Positions 7,879 through 16,561 of a DNA stretch of 64,000 bases are shown in pieces (the first letter of the stretch is position 1; every line of letters starts with the position of its first letter). A model generated the notes under the pieces. The model searched no databases, had not been told where the DNA came from, and was given only the letters and a program-made list of their open reading frames with translations. The DNA is taken from contig CATOSU010000013.1 in NCBI GenBank assembly GCA_951812615.1, forward strand, positions 61,581-125,580, in the 5' to 3' direction. Source of the stretch: an uncultured Paracoccaceae bacterium (GTDB lineage Bacteria > Pseudomonadota > Alphaproteobacteria > Rhodobacterales > Rhodobacteraceae). A program made the translations under genes and the position numbers.

Positions 7879-10222
7879 GGATGAGGTCCTCCTTCCAATA
7901 GTCGGGATGGGTTTTGCCCTCCGCGCCGGCGCGCTGGCTTGCGGTCTGGCTGGTCTGGCCGAGGATCGAGAGCGCGGCGGGACCGAGCGCGAAGCTGATG
8001 AGCCGCCGTGTGCCCGCCTGCATGAGGTAGAGTTCGTTTTTTGGCCGCGCCGCCGCGATGAGCGCGATCTGGGCGGCATCGAGTTGCAGGGCGCGATAGT
8101 GCGGGGCCTGCACGGAGGTCTGTGCCTGCGGGTTGGGCAGGAAGATCCGGGTTGGACAGCTGTCGAGCAGATCGGTGATCAGGGCGGAGTTCACCGCATC
8201 CGAGATCGACTGTGTTGCCATCAGGACCGCCACATTCATCTTGCGGCCCTCTTTCAGCCAGGAGCGGATGCGCGCGGCGAAGATGTCATGGCCGAGAAAG
8301 CTCCAGGCCTCGTCGAGGATGACGAGGGTGGGGCGTCCGTCGAAGCGCCGGGCGACCTGCGCGAATATATAGTCGAGCGAGAGCACCGTGACGGCCTCGC
8401 GGGCATCGAGAAGGGCGGCGGTCTCGAAGACAGTCAGGCGCGCGCCGTCAAGACCGGCATCCAGATCGATCCCGTCGCGATCGAAGGTCCCCGCCAGCGG
8501 TCCCGACAGCCATTCTTCCAGGCACTGGCGGAGTGCTGCGTCCTGGACATATTCCTGGACCTGCCGGAGCCCCGGTTTGTCCGCGCGCATCAGTGCCAGG
8601 GCGGCGCGTCCAAGCTCTTCGGCCTGTTCGGGGTTTGGCCGGGCACCGCTGCCCTGGCGGATCAGTTCACAGAGCCAGTCCACCGCCCAGGGCGCGCCGA
8701 GATCGCGGATATGGGCCATGGGCGCGAGGCCCTGGCCTGCACCGGTGCCGGGCTCGAGAAAGGTGCCGCGAAGCGCGTTGCAGGCGTGGCGGACCGAACG
8801 GTGGCGGTCAAAGAAGATCACCTGGGCGTCGCTGTAGCGCAGCCAGGCCGAGGCGATAAGGCCAAGGAGCACCGACTTGCCGCCCCCGGTGGGGCCGAAC
8901 AGGAGCGTATGGCCGACATCGCCCACATGCAGATTGAAGTGAAAGAGCTCGCCGGTGCGGGCGCGGGCGGGCAGAAGCGCGGGGCTGTGTTTCGGCATCA
9001 GGGCGGAGGGGCAGAGGGGACGGCCCCGGTCGATGCCCCTGACCGGCATGAAATCGGCCATGACGCGGGCGCGCGCCATCCGCGCCCTTGGGTTCGGGGC
9101 GACATGGCCGGGGAGGGCGGAGAGGAAGGCCGGAACCGCGTTGGCACGTTCCTCGCGCAGGCTGAGCGTGCCGGCACTGAGGGCCTCGCGCAACAGGCGC
9201 AGGCGCGGGGCGAGCGCGTCATGGGGCTGCCCGGGGTCGCCATAGACCAGCAGGACCGGCACGAAACGTCCGAACCCCTCCTCGCCGCGCGTGGCGACCG
9301 CGACCGTCTGGTCGGCGCTTTCGGCCATGGCAGCCTCGAAGAGCTTTGGTCTGCCGCCGCCCTCACCGGTGATGTTGCCGATCATGTCGGCGCCGGACTG
9401 GTGCCAGAGCTTGCGGTTCCAGAGCGCGCCCGCCCGCGCGGTCTGGGGCGACATCGCCGCGAAGCGGGTCACCCAGGCGAAGGCCATCTGCACGTCCTGA
9501 AGTGCTGCGAGCGGCGCGAGCGGATAGGTCTCCCGCAAGCCTTCGATGGTGAGGCAGGCCAGCGGGCGGCCGGAGACCCGGAGCGGGCCGGAGAGATGGT
9601 CCTGAACAAGGTCGGGGCCGAAGAGCGCATCGAGCCCCACCGGCAGCGCATGGGGCGCAATCCCGGGCGCAATCCCGGGCGCGGTGCGCGTTGTGCCTGT
9701 CAGGGCCGAAAGATGGGCGCAAAGCTCGGAGCGCAGACCCCCGTCCGCCTCTGTCCGGTCCAGCCGGGTCAGCCCGAGGATGTGATCGAGCCGGGTTTCC
9801 AGCAGGGCGCATTCATCGGCGAAGGCGGCGGCTTTCTCCTCCGGTGCCATCTCCACTTCGGGCGTCCAGGAAAAAAACAGCGTCAGATCGTCGGCCCAGA
9901 GCGTGCCCGGCGCGGCAAGGAGTTCGTTCATCTCGATGGCGAGCACGTCCAGCGCCTGCTGGCCGGTCGGTTCGAGGTCGGGGGCGGCTTGCAGCGCCCG
10001 GCGGCGAAAAACCACCCAGAGCACATGTTCATCGCCGAACTCCGACAGCCTGAGCGCCAGCGTGGCCATCCAGCTCTCAAACACGTCAGGTTCCATGCTT
10101 TCGGTATCGAGCCCCCGCATTCGCCAGCCCGCCAGACAGGAGCCGTCCTTGCCGAGGATCACGCCCGGGGCAATGAGCGCGCCCCAGTTCAGGAGATCCA
10201 TGAAGCGGCGCGGGCCTTTCAT
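7859..10222 (-). CDS. virB4: VirB4/TrbE-like conjugation ATPase
   Basis: A 787-residue ATPase, full length for the family. Walker A is LLFGPTGGGKSVLLGL in the C-terminal half, Walker B is LVILDEAWSFLG, followed by a sensor-like ATQSISDAV segment. The N-terminal half is the CagE/TrbE/VirB accessory domain. It powers pilus biogenesis and substrate transfer at the inner membrane. It overlaps the neighbouring genes by 4 and 20 bp, so it is coupled within the operon. Confidence 0.95.
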   Translation of the reverse strand: MKGPRRFMDLLNWGALIAPGVILGKDGSCLAGWRMRGLDTESMEPDVFESWMATLALRLSEFGDEHVLWVVFRRRALQAAPDLEPTGQQALDVLAIEMNELLAAPGTLWADDLTLFFSWTPEVEMAPEEKAAAFADECALLETRLDHILGLTRLDRTEADGGLRSELCAHLSALTGTTRTAPGIAPGIAPHALPVGLDALFGPDLVQDHLSGPLRVSGRPLACLTIEGLRETYPLAPLAALQDVQMAFAWVTRFAAMSPQTARAGALWNRKLWHQSGADMIGNITGEGGGRPKLFEAAMAESADQTVAVATRGEEGFGRFVPVLLVYGDPGQPHDALAPRLRLLREALSAGTLSLREERANAVPAFLSALPGHVAPNPRARMARARVMADFMPVRGIDRGRPLCPSALMPKHSPALLPARARTGELFHFNLHVGDVGHTLLFGPTGGGKSVLLGLIASAWLRYSDAQVIFFDRHRSVRHACNALRGTFLEPGTGAGQGLAPMAHIRDLGAPWAVDWLCELIRQGSGARPNPEQAEELGRAALALMRADKPGLRQVQEYVQDAALRQCLEEWLSGPLAGTFDRDGIDLDAGLDGARLTVFETAALLDAREAVTVLSLDYIFAQVARRFDGRPTLVILDEAWSFLGHDIFAARIRSWLKEGRKMNVAVLMATQSISDAVNSALITDLLDSCPTRIFLPNPQAQTSVQAPHYRALQLDAAQIALIAAARPKNELYLMQAGTRRLISFALGPAALSILGQTSQTASQRAGAEGKTHPDYWKEDLIRDTQIA

Positions 10223-10710
10223 CGGGCATCCTCGCGCGCGCTGTAGGTATCGGGATCGAGGTGCTGCACGCTCACCGGCCCGGCGGGCAGAACGCCGGTG
10301 CGCACCGGGCGGTAGAGCCGCGCGATCCTGAGCGTTCCGCCGATTTCCGCCACGGCCGAGACGGTATCGGGGTCGAGGCGATCAAGGCGGATGTCGAGCG
10401 CGACCCCGCCCTGCCCGGTGCGGTCGATACGGAAGCCCGCGCGGCGGAGGTATTCGAGCGCGTGGCGCTCGCAGGCGGTCTCCCGCTTCGGGGCCACGAT
10501 GACGGTGCGCCTGAGCGACACCCGGTCATGGATGGCGCGCGCCAGATCATAGCCGATGGCGCAGGCCTGCGCCGCGCTGACCCGGGCGGTGTCCGCGCCG
10601 CCGCCGGTGCCTGGCAGGGTCAGGCCGGGTGGGGTCAGGCCCGGGCCAAACCCCGCGCCGCAGCCGGCGAGAAGAAGGCAGGTGAGGGCGGCGAGAAGGG
10701 GCATCCTCAT
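10219..10710 (-). CDS. T4SS outer-membrane lipoprotein (VirB7/TrbH-like)
   Basis: A 163-residue lipoprotein with lipobox LLAGC (Cys about residue 17). The middle has TVIVAPKRETACERHALEYLRRAGFRID, with one further cysteine. Its place between virB4 and the virB9 region fits a VirB7/TrbH-type protein that anchors the outer-membrane pore. The sequence similarity is weak by eye, so the role is inferred from the signal and context. The start overlaps the upstream stop (ATGA). Confidence 0.65.
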   Translation of the reverse strand: MRMPLLAALTCLLLAGCGAGFGPGLTPPGLTLPGTGGGADTARVSAAQACAIGYDLARAIHDRVSLRRTVIVAPKRETACERHALEYLRRAGFRIDRTGQGGVALDIRLDRLDPDTVSAVAEIGGTLRIARLYRPVRTGVLPAGPVSVQHLDPDTYSAREDAR

Positions 10711-11255
10711 GGGGTGGTCCTCCGGATTGCGACGGGCGGGCGCTCGGGTGTCTCTGCGGGAAAGATCACGGCGAGGGCCGCGTCCACCGTGGTTGCATCG
10801 AAGTCTTTCGGGATGTCGATGAGCGGGATACAGACCTCTTCGAGGGCGCGGCGTTTGGCGGCGTCGCCGCGCCGCGCGCGCAGGGCGCTCTGCACGCTGC
10901 GTCCGTAATGGCCGGGGCCCTGGTATTCGACAACGGCGATCACGTTGAAGGCGCGGTCGGTGATTGCGATATCGGCGCGGCGGGTATTGACGGTGAGGAA
11001 TTTGGCGGTGCTCGCACAGCGTACCATCTCGCCATAGGAAACCTGCGCCATCAGGTGATAGCCCTCTGGCAGCCGGTGGGCGATCATCCGGTAAAGCTTC
11101 GCTTCCGGGCGGTTGAGAAGCGCCTTGGCCCGGAAGGCCGGCTCATCGGGCCGGTCCCGCAAGGCCCGGAGCAGCCCGACAGCCACGACGACGAGACCGG
11201 CGCCGAGCGCCAGAAGCACCGCCATTGGCAGGGGATCAAGCGGCCCCCAGATCAT
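10707..11255 (-). CDS. DUF2726-like nuclease-fold protein with membrane anchor
   Basis: A 182-residue protein with an N-terminal membrane helix (PLPMAVLLALGAGLVVVAVGLL), then a region resembling DUF2726, a restriction-endonuclease-like fold: RADIAITDRAFNVIAVVEYQG (D…ExQ core), GHYG, and IPLIDIPKDFD. DUF2726 proteins are found beside conjugation genes but their role is unknown. Here it is embedded between virB9 and the lipoprotein with 4-bp overlaps on both sides, which makes it a regular member of this T4SS operon rather than a passenger. Confidence 0.65.
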   Translation of the reverse strand: MIWGPLDPLPMAVLLALGAGLVVVAVGLLRALRDRPDEPAFRAKALLNRPEAKLYRMIAHRLPEGYHLMAQVSYGEMVRCASTAKFLTVNTRRADIAITDRAFNVIAVVEYQGPGHYGRSVQSALRARRGDAAKRRALEEVCIPLIDIPKDFDATTVDAALAVIFPAETPERPPVAIRRTTP

Positions 11256-12454
11256 GGCCCGGCCTTTCGGATACGCACCCGCTCGCGGCCTGCCTGCAAC
11301 CAGATATCGGTGATCACGCGGTCGGCCACCAGCCGTGTGCCACCCTCGCTCACACGCGTGTTGAGCGCCTTGTTCGCCTCGCCCGGCCCGGGCAGGATCG
11401 CGGGCAATGTGCCCCGGTAGCGGGGATGGAGATCGATATAGGTGCGTTTGCCATCGGCGAAGACGCGGACCGGTCGGAAGCGGGCCTCGCCGGTGATCCG
11501 GAAGGCAAAGTCGAGATCCCCGGCGGCGCGTGCGCCCGTGGATGTCTCGACCCCGCTGCGCGCCAGGGTGGCGGCGCGCGCCGCTGCGGCGGCGGCTGTG
11601 GCTTGCGCCTCTTTCCGCGCGGCGATCCCGGCGGCGATGGCGCGGGCCTCGCTGCCCGGATAGCGAAACGACAGGATCGGGGTATGGACCTCCGCGTCGT
11701 TGACAAGCGTGATCGAATAGAGGCGTCGGTCGGTGGGAATGACCAGGTTGGTGGTCTCTGCGTCGCCTGCGGGCTTGATCTCGAGCACGACCGTTTCCGG
11801 GTCACGGCCCTGGACCTTGGCCACCACCTGCCAGCGGGCGGTATCACCCCAGGAGGGGGTGTCGGTCAGTTCCTCGCCCGGTTCCAGTTCAATGTAACAG
11901 ACGGTGAGCGGGGCGCAGAAGGCGGTGGGGATTGCCGCACCAAAGGTGGTGACCACACGGCCCGCCTGCCCGAGCGCCACCGGGCCGGTGCGGCTCTCCC
12001 AGCGTTCGGAAACCGCGCGGATGCGGTCGGGCTGGGTGTCGGGCGGTGCAGGGGCAGGGGCCTTTGTCCCGACCTCCCGGGCCAGCCAGGCGTCGAAGCC
12101 GAGATCGGTCAACCCCTCCGCCACCTGCCCCCGCCAGAGATCGCGAAGCAGGGCGCGCACGGAATGTGCGCTGGCCGGGTCGGAGGCGGCGGGCAGGGGT
12201 GCGGGTACGAAGACCTCGTCGCGTTCCGGCGGGGCCGGATCGCTATCGGATGTCGCGGGGTCACGCTCCGGAACGGGCCTTTCTTCGGCGGCCTCCGGCG
12301 TGAGGCTGGTCCCGTCCGGGGCAGGCGGATCCCCGGTGCCCTCCAGAAGATTGCTGCCGATGCCCGGGGGCAGTCTTTCACCGGGGGACTCCTCTGCGTG
12401 CGCGCCGGGGCTGGCGGCAAGAAGCAGTACGGCAAGGCTGACGGCGCGGATCAT
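11252..12454 (-). CDS. virB9: VirB9/TrbG-like outer-membrane pore protein
   Basis: A 400-residue protein with a clear signal peptide (MIRAVSLAVLLLAASPGAHA), a long acidic/proline-rich N-terminal extension, and a C-terminal VirB9/TrbG region. The latter includes GRVVTTFGAAIPTAFCAPLTVCYIELEPGE and FADGKRTYIDLHPRYRGTLPAI. VirB9 forms the outer-membrane ring with VirB7 and VirB10. It is longer than most TrbG proteins (about 300), the surplus being the low-complexity extension at residues ~20-130. Confidence 0.9.
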   Translation of the reverse strand: MIRAVSLAVLLLAASPGAHAEESPGERLPPGIGSNLLEGTGDPPAPDGTSLTPEAAEERPVPERDPATSDSDPAPPERDEVFVPAPLPAASDPASAHSVRALLRDLWRGQVAEGLTDLGFDAWLAREVGTKAPAPAPPDTQPDRIRAVSERWESRTGPVALGQAGRVVTTFGAAIPTAFCAPLTVCYIELEPGEELTDTPSWGDTARWQVVAKVQGRDPETVVLEIKPAGDAETTNLVIPTDRRLYSITLVNDAEVHTPILSFRYPGSEARAIAAGIAARKEAQATAAAAAARAATLARSGVETSTGARAAGDLDFAFRITGEARFRPVRVFADGKRTYIDLHPRYRGTLPAILPGPGEANKALNTRVSEGGTRLVADRVITDIWLQAGRERVRIRKAGP

Positions 12455-12843
12455 TTCAATCCCTCCCTGACGGAGACCGGGTCGGGAGGCTCGGGGGCGG
12501 AGACGGACAGGTCCTGGGTGTATTCGGTGCGCCAGGCCTCCGGGATGGTATAGGCGCGGCTTTCGCCAAAGAGGGTCGAGGCCATGATATTGGCCCCGGC
12601 CAGCACCGCGCCGGCGAGCACCGCGAGCGGCGCACGGCGGGCAAAGCCGCCCATATCGCTGCCCAGGATCAGCCCGCCGAGCGTGGCCACGAGGCCGAGA
12701 ATGATCAGCATGTAGGCAAAGGGCCCCAGGATGAAATCGGTAAAGGCCATGATCGGGCTGCGCCCGGTGAATATCCGGTCGGTGGCAAATGCCGCGTCCG
12801 GAAGGCTCGTGAGCACGGCCCCGGCAAGGAGGTTATATCGCAT
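12451..12843 (-). CDS. virB2: VirB2/TrbC-like pilin subunit
   Basis: A 130-residue protein starting at ATG 12843, with a signal-like N-terminus and two strongly hydrophobic segments (AYMLIILGLVATLGGLILG and APLAVLAGAVLAGANIMA) split by a short basic loop. This is the architecture of VirB2/TrbC prepilins. The C-terminal ~40 residues (PEPPDPVSVREGLK) are polar and longer than usual. It overlaps virB11 by 11 bp upstream and virB9 by 4 bp. Confidence 0.75.
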   Translation of the reverse strand: MRYNLLAGAVLTSLPDAAFATDRIFTGRSPIMAFTDFILGPFAYMLIILGLVATLGGLILGSDMGGFARRAPLAVLAGAVLAGANIMASTLFGESRAYTIPEAWRTEYTQDLSVSAPEPPDPVSVREGLK

Positions 12844-13735
12844 AGCTCGTCTCCAGTTCTGATCCTGTCCGGCAGGTGATCGTGGCCACTTCGGGGCGGG
12901 ACCGCCCGCGCCGGACAAAGACGATCATGTCTGTCGTGGCCCTGATGAAGGGGGTCTGGTCGGTCTCGGTGACCTCGGTGGCCAGCATGGCCAGCCGCGC
13001 CATCACCTCACCGGCCCCGTTGGCATGCAGCGTCACCAGACCGCCGGGATGGCCGGTGTTCCAGGCCTTGAGCAGCGTCATCAGGACCGCGCCCTCGCGG
13101 ACCTCGCCGACGATAATGCGGCGCGGGGCCAGCCGGAGCGCGGAGACCAGCAGGCGGTCCATGCTCACGCGATCTGCCGTTCGGATCGCCATGGAATTGG
13201 CAAACGGCGAGCGGATCTCGGGCGTGTCCTCGATCACCACCAGCCGGGTGGCGGGGCCGAGATCGTTCAGATGGTGGAGGCAGGCATTGAGAAGCGTGGT
13301 CTTGCCGGCGCCCGTGGCCCCCGCGATGAGGATGTTCTGGCGTGCGGCGATGGCGGTCTCGATGAGGCGTCTCGGGGTCTCGTCGGGAACGAAACCGGCA
13401 AGGGTGATCACACGGGTGCTGTGGCGCCGGATCGAGAAGGCGGGGGCGTCGACCACGGGCGGCACCAGCGCCTCGATGCGGTGGGCGGTGCCCGGAATGC
13501 GGCCCGAGAAGATCGGGGCGTCCGCCGCGACCCGCGCCTTCGAGAGGGTGGCGCACCAGCGGATGAAGCGGTCTGCGTCCCGCGCATCCATATGTCCATG
13601 GGGGCAGGGATCGGCCCCGAAGCGCTCCACGAAGACGCGCCCGTCGGGATTGCAGCTGATCTCGACCACATCGGGGGCCTCAAGAAGGGGTCCGAGGGGG
13701 CCAGGCAGGGTGGTGATGTCGGTGGCGCTGCTCAT
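12833..13735 (-). CDS. virB11: VirB11/TrbB-like secretion ATPase
   Basis: A 300-residue hexameric-type ATPase starting at ATG 13735. Walker A is ILIAGATGAGKTTLLN, an Asp-box-like RLVVIEDTPEIR follows, Walker B is RRIIVGEVREG, and the His-box region is TGHPGGLVTLHANG. VirB11 switches the T4SS between pilus building and substrate transfer. It is the first gene of the leftward operon, which probably starts in the 260-bp gap up to the divergent virB3-like gene. Confidence 0.95.
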   Translation of the reverse strand: MSSATDITTLPGPLGPLLEAPDVVEISCNPDGRVFVERFGADPCPHGHMDARDADRFIRWCATLSKARVAADAPIFSGRIPGTAHRIEALVPPVVDAPAFSIRRHSTRVITLAGFVPDETPRRLIETAIAARQNILIAGATGAGKTTLLNACLHHLNDLGPATRLVVIEDTPEIRSPFANSMAIRTADRVSMDRLLVSALRLAPRRIIVGEVREGAVLMTLLKAWNTGHPGGLVTLHANGAGEVMARLAMLATEVTETDQTPFIRATTDMIVFVRRGRSRPEVATITCRTGSELETSYAI

Positions 13736-13901
13736 GGGCAAGCCTCCGGGACGGGATGCGGCAGGCAGCGCGAAAGGCGGCGGCGGGCCGGATCGTTGAC
13801 CCGGACCCCCGCCTCTCCCAGTGTGAGAATCAGCAAACGCTCACGGGAGATTGAGAGAGGCGCAAAGTGCTGCGCCGTGAGCACCGGACCGCCGAAGGCG
13901 G

Positions 13902-13924
13902 CGATCGCTCCGGGGGAGCGATCG
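13902..13924. promoter_or_regulatory. Perfect palindrome in the virB11/virB3 divergent gap
   Basis: CGATCGCTCC and its exact complement GGAGCGATCG are separated by GGG. The hairpin lies between the divergently transcribed virB11 (start 13735) and virB3-like (start 13996) genes and has no T-run after it on either strand. An operator for a transfer-gene regulator is more likely than a terminator. The rest of the gap (13736-13995) shows no convincing gene. Confidence 0.45.
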
Positions 13925-13995
13925 AGGTGTGAACGGGCGGAGCCCAATATGACACCGAGGCTCTCCATCCGGAGCCTGCTGACATGGAGAGACAC

Positions 13996-14532
13996 ATGAC
14001 CGACGATACCAAACCCTACGGGCGGATCGACATGGACCTGATGCGCCCGCCGCAGCTCTTCGGCTGCGAGCGTTTGCCGTTTCTGATCCTCATCGGTGCG
14101 GTCGGCTTCATCACGGTGGTCATATTCGGGCTGGACATATTCGGCCTGATCGGTGGGGTGGGGCTGTTTATTGGCGGGCTCATCGCGCTGCGGCGTGCCG
14201 CCGCTCAGGACCCGCTCTGGTTCGCGGTGCGCTGGGAGGCGATGAAATACCCCCGCCACATGCCCGATGTGCTGCCCGATCCGAGCCTGCCCAGGCATTT
14301 GCCCTTCGTGGGCCATAACGATCCGCCGGCCCGAGAGAGCGTCATTCTCGCCTGGGCCGGGGTCATCGGCGCGATGCTGGTTCCCGCCGGCATCGTCTGG
14401 GCGGTCTTCGGGCTCATGGCGGGCGCGATCTCTCACGCGGCTCTGGTGGCGCCTGTCTGTCTCTGGGTCTTCACCATGCCGAAAGACCCCGCCGACGATC
14501 CGTGGCGGCAGAAGGGCGAGACCAGGGAATAG
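13996..14532 (+). CDS. VirB3/TrbD-like inner-membrane protein
   Basis: A 178-residue protein; ATG 13996 is chosen because GGAGAG sits 4 bp upstream. The N-terminal half has the VirB3/TrbD plan: RPPQLFGCERLPF, a hydrophobic hairpin, then AAAQDPLWFAVRWEAMKYPRHMPD. Two more membrane segments follow (VILAWAGVIGAMLVPAGIVW and AALVAPVCLWVF), making it nearly twice the normal VirB3 length. It is transcribed away from virB11-virB10, unusual for virB3, which normally sits between virB2 and virB4. The assignment is plausible but not certain. Confidence 0.55.
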   Translation: MTDDTKPYGRIDMDLMRPPQLFGCERLPFLILIGAVGFITVVIFGLDIFGLIGGVGLFIGGLIALRRAAAQDPLWFAVRWEAMKYPRHMPDVLPDPSLPRHLPFVGHNDPPARESVILAWAGVIGAMLVPAGIVWAVFGLMAGAISHAALVAPVCLWVFTMPKDPADDPWRQKGETRE

Positions 14533-14616
14533 TCCCGGCGGCGGACCTGGCGGTGTCGTGACCACTGGCAAAGGTGCCCGACCCCGGCTATATCGGAGGA
14601 AGAGAGGATCCCGACC

Positions 14617-15117
14617 ATGCCGCAACCCGTTGCCATCGACACCGCCAAGGCCACCGACGAGCTCGTGGCCGCCGGGCTCGACAACAAGTCGGCGCGCGCC
14701 GTGGTCGCGGTGATCAACGAATCTGTCACTTCCACCGCCGCCACTGCGGGCGATTTGCGCGAGACCGAGAGCCGGCTGAAAGCTGTGATCGTCGAAAAGA
14801 CCAACGCGCTGGAAAAAAAGGTTGATAAGCAGGGGGCTGCGCTTGAGAAGAGAATTGACAGGCAGGACGTCAAATTCGCCGAGATTCGCACGGAGATTGC
14901 CGAGCAGCGCGCCGAAATAGTGGAGCGCTTTGCGGCTCAAGACGTAAAGATCGCCGAGGTCAAAACCGAGATTGCCGAAGTCCGCACGGAGATTTCCGAC
15001 AGCACGAACAGGATGGTGCGTTCCCTGGCGATTTATCTCGGCATTGCGCTGGCGCTTGCGGCGGTCTGGAGCACTTTCGTGCCCGCCATTCGCATGAGCC
15101 TTGCCGGGGCGCCATGA
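14617..15117 (+). CDS. Coiled-coil protein with C-terminal anchor (DUF1640-like)
   Basis: A 166-residue protein preceded by a strong ribosome site (GGAGGAAGAGAGGA). Residues ~5-45 resemble the start of DUF1640/CCDC90-type proteins (ATDELVAAGLDNKSARAVVAVIN). Residues ~50-130 are a long heptad-rich coiled coil (ETESRLKAVIVEKTNALEKK, EIAEVRTEI), and a membrane helix follows (SLAIYLGIALALAAVW). The function is unknown. A shorter relative lies at 25777-26088, so the locus has two such proteins, both on the strand opposite to the transfer genes. Confidence 0.75.
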   Translation: MPQPVAIDTAKATDELVAAGLDNKSARAVVAVINESVTSTAATAGDLRETESRLKAVIVEKTNALEKKVDKQGAALEKRIDRQDVKFAEIRTEIAEQRAEIVERFAAQDVKIAEVKTEIAEVRTEISDSTNRMVRSLAIYLGIALALAAVWSTFVPAIRMSLAGAP

Positions 15118-15140
15118 CGCGCCATATGTGAGGGCCGCGC

Positions 15141-15341
15141 TCATCGGCTCTCCTCCCCGGCCTCGATCATCAGCATCTTTTCCAGCGAAATCGCCTTTCC
15201 CCGCCTGCGAAGACCGCCCCAGAGGATTGTCACCTCGCCACCGGCGTGACGCTCTGCAACGATGCCGCCCACGATCCGCCCGGTCAGTGCCAGCCGGATG
15301 CGCGCCGTCTTCGGCAGGGTGTGTGTTGCGGGGGCCGTCAT
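15141..15341 (-). CDS. Small conserved-looking protein, unknown
   Basis: A 66-residue frame from ATG 15341 (RIRLALTGRIVGGIVAERHAGGEVTILWGGLRRRGKAISLEKM). Its composition is that of a folded small beta-rich protein, unlike the low-complexity antisense frames around it. No family is recognised. It is the leftmost of a chain of small leftward genes following the prepilin peptidase. Confidence 0.45.
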   Translation of the reverse strand: MTAPATHTLPKTARIRLALTGRIVGGIVAERHAGGEVTILWGGLRRRGKAISLEKMLMIEAGEESR

Positions 15342-15543
15342 TCACAGGTCTCCGCTCGTGAAGGCTTCTGCCCGGAAGACGCGCAGAACATATGTGGCGG
15401 GGAAACCGGGATAAGTCCCGACGCCCCCGCCGTCCTCCATACTGGTCTTGCATGCCCCAGGGAGAATTCGGCGATGACCGGCCCGTGCCTCTCCGGGTGT
15501 GCACGAGCTTCGCGGGCCGTCCGTTTTCTGGCCCGGGATGTGT

Positions 15544-15762
15544 TCAGGGACCGGGCGTAGCGCCGATGCGGTCGATCAGCATGGCGATGCCTGCGCTGAT
15601 ACAAAACAGCATAAGGAGCACCCAACTGTATCGGTCTGCCGCTCTGTGCCAGGCCACATCGTCGAAGGTGTTGTCGAACATGTGCTGCGCCGGGTTTGGT
15701 CGCGGCCAGAAAAAGAGAGCCAGGCTCACCATGATCCAAAGACCGAACAATATCTCTATCAC
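15544..15762 (-). CDS. Small two-helix membrane protein, unknown
   Basis: A 72-residue protein starting at GTG 15762 behind an AAGGAAGG ribosome site. Two hydrophobic segments (ILFGLWIMVSLALFFW and SWVLLMLFCISAGIAMLI) flank a polar loop with several His/Asp residues. No family is recognised. The region between it and the gene at 15141 (about 200 bp) shows nothing else. Confidence 0.55.
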   Translation of the reverse strand: MIEILFGLWIMVSLALFFWPRPNPAQHMFDNTFDDVAWHRAADRYSWVLLMLFCISAGIAMLIDRIGATPGP

Positions 15763-15816
15763 TGTGATTTCCTTCCTTGCTAACGGGATGTGTCGTGTAC
15801 TTCCCGAATTCCGGTT

Positions 15817-16026
15817 TCATCGCTCCCCCCTCCGCCAGTCCCAGGGAGCCACGAACCGGCCCTGCCAGAGCCCGCGTCCGGCGTCGCGCGCGGCGGCTTC
15901 TTTCCCGACATAATCCCGGCTGTAGTGGCGATAGGCCAGGGCATGGCCCCCGGCCACCATCCAGGCATTCAGATCCGTTTTCCCCTGATTGCGATCCTTT
16001 CCCGATCTGATGTTCTGGGACATCAT
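15817..16026 (-). CDS. Stand-alone C-terminal segment of a thermonuclease-like (SNase) protein
   Basis: A 69-residue protein (ATGATG start at 16026/16023). LNAWMVAGGHALAYRHYSRDYV…EAAARDAGRGLWQGRFVAPWDWRR matches the last third of staphylococcal-nuclease-family proteins by eye. The catalytic N-terminal region (Arg/Asp/Glu residues) is absent, so it is not expected to be a nuclease. It overlaps the upstream small gene by 4 bp in an operon, so it may be a retained small protein rather than simple debris. Confidence 0.55.
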   Translation of the reverse strand: MMSQNIRSGKDRNQGKTDLNAWMVAGGHALAYRHYSRDYVGKEAAARDAGRGLWQGRFVAPWDWRRGER

Positions 16027-16238
16027 CTGTCCTCCCCTCCGCCGGCCGGCGCTTCGCCGCCCTCGGCCCGTGGCGGAAACGCCAGCATCTCGGTGGTGCC
16101 CACGGGGAAGTCGAGTTTGATCGTGTAGTAGACCTCGCCGGTGTTGCGGTTGTGGTTCACGAACATCGCCCCCACCCGGCGGTAATGGGTGCGCGCGTCC
16201 TTGCCCTTGATGGGCACGGTTACGTTGTAATGGGTCAT
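16023..16238 (-). CDS. Small protein, unknown
   Basis: A 71-residue protein (MTHYNVTVPIKGKDARTHYRRVGAMFVNH, then GEVYYTIKLDFPVG). It looks like a compact single-domain beta-rich protein of the DUF736-like type often found beside conjugation genes, but I cannot name the family. The start overlaps the upstream stop (ATGA) and its stop overlaps the next start. Confidence 0.55.
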   Translation of the reverse strand: MTHYNVTVPIKGKDARTHYRRVGAMFVNHNRNTGEVYYTIKLDFPVGTTEMLAFPPRAEGGEAPAGGGEDR

Positions 16239-16561
16239 GTGTCTGTTTCCTTCTCCTGCCCGGCCCGCGCCTTGCGCAGGGCTGGCGGCTGGGGTTGCCG
16301 TTCGCGGGCTGCGTCCCGCTGTGCGCGTGCTTCACGGAAGTCCTTTGGCGCGGTTCCCATTCGCAGCGGCCAGAGCGGGCAGGTGGTGACCACGCAGAGC
16401 CGCACCTCCCTGGCCGTCACGGCGCAGTCGAGGCATTTGGCGCGGATGGCCCGAAGGCCGACATCAAGCGGCAGGTCCGAGGCAAGCCATTCCCCGGTGG
16501 TGATCTCGCGGGGATCGCGCCCCACGAGGGTGCCGTGTTCGTGTTCGAGAAACCCTGTCAT
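16235..16561 (-). CDS. Small zinc-ribbon-like protein
   Basis: A 108-residue protein from ATG 16561. The core is IRAKCLDCAVTAREVRLCVVTTCPLWPLRMG: two Cys pairs spaced like a small zinc site (CxxC…CxxxxC), followed by LWPxRMG, a pattern seen in phage and plasmid proteins of unknown role. A charged tail follows (Arg/Gln/Lys-rich). It overlaps the prepilin peptidase gene by 4 bp. Confidence 0.6.
   Translation of the reverse strand: MTGFLEHEHGTLVGRDPREITTGEWLASDLPLDVGLRAIRAKCLDCAVTAREVRLCVVTTCPLWPLRMGTAPKDFREARAQRDAARERQPQPPALRKARAGQEKETDT

Noticed and set aside
13732..15504. 590-codon leftward frame across the virB3-like and coiled-coil genes
   Set aside because: Composition is His/Arg/Gly-rich with no motif, and it covers two rightward genes with good ribosome sites and coherent proteins.
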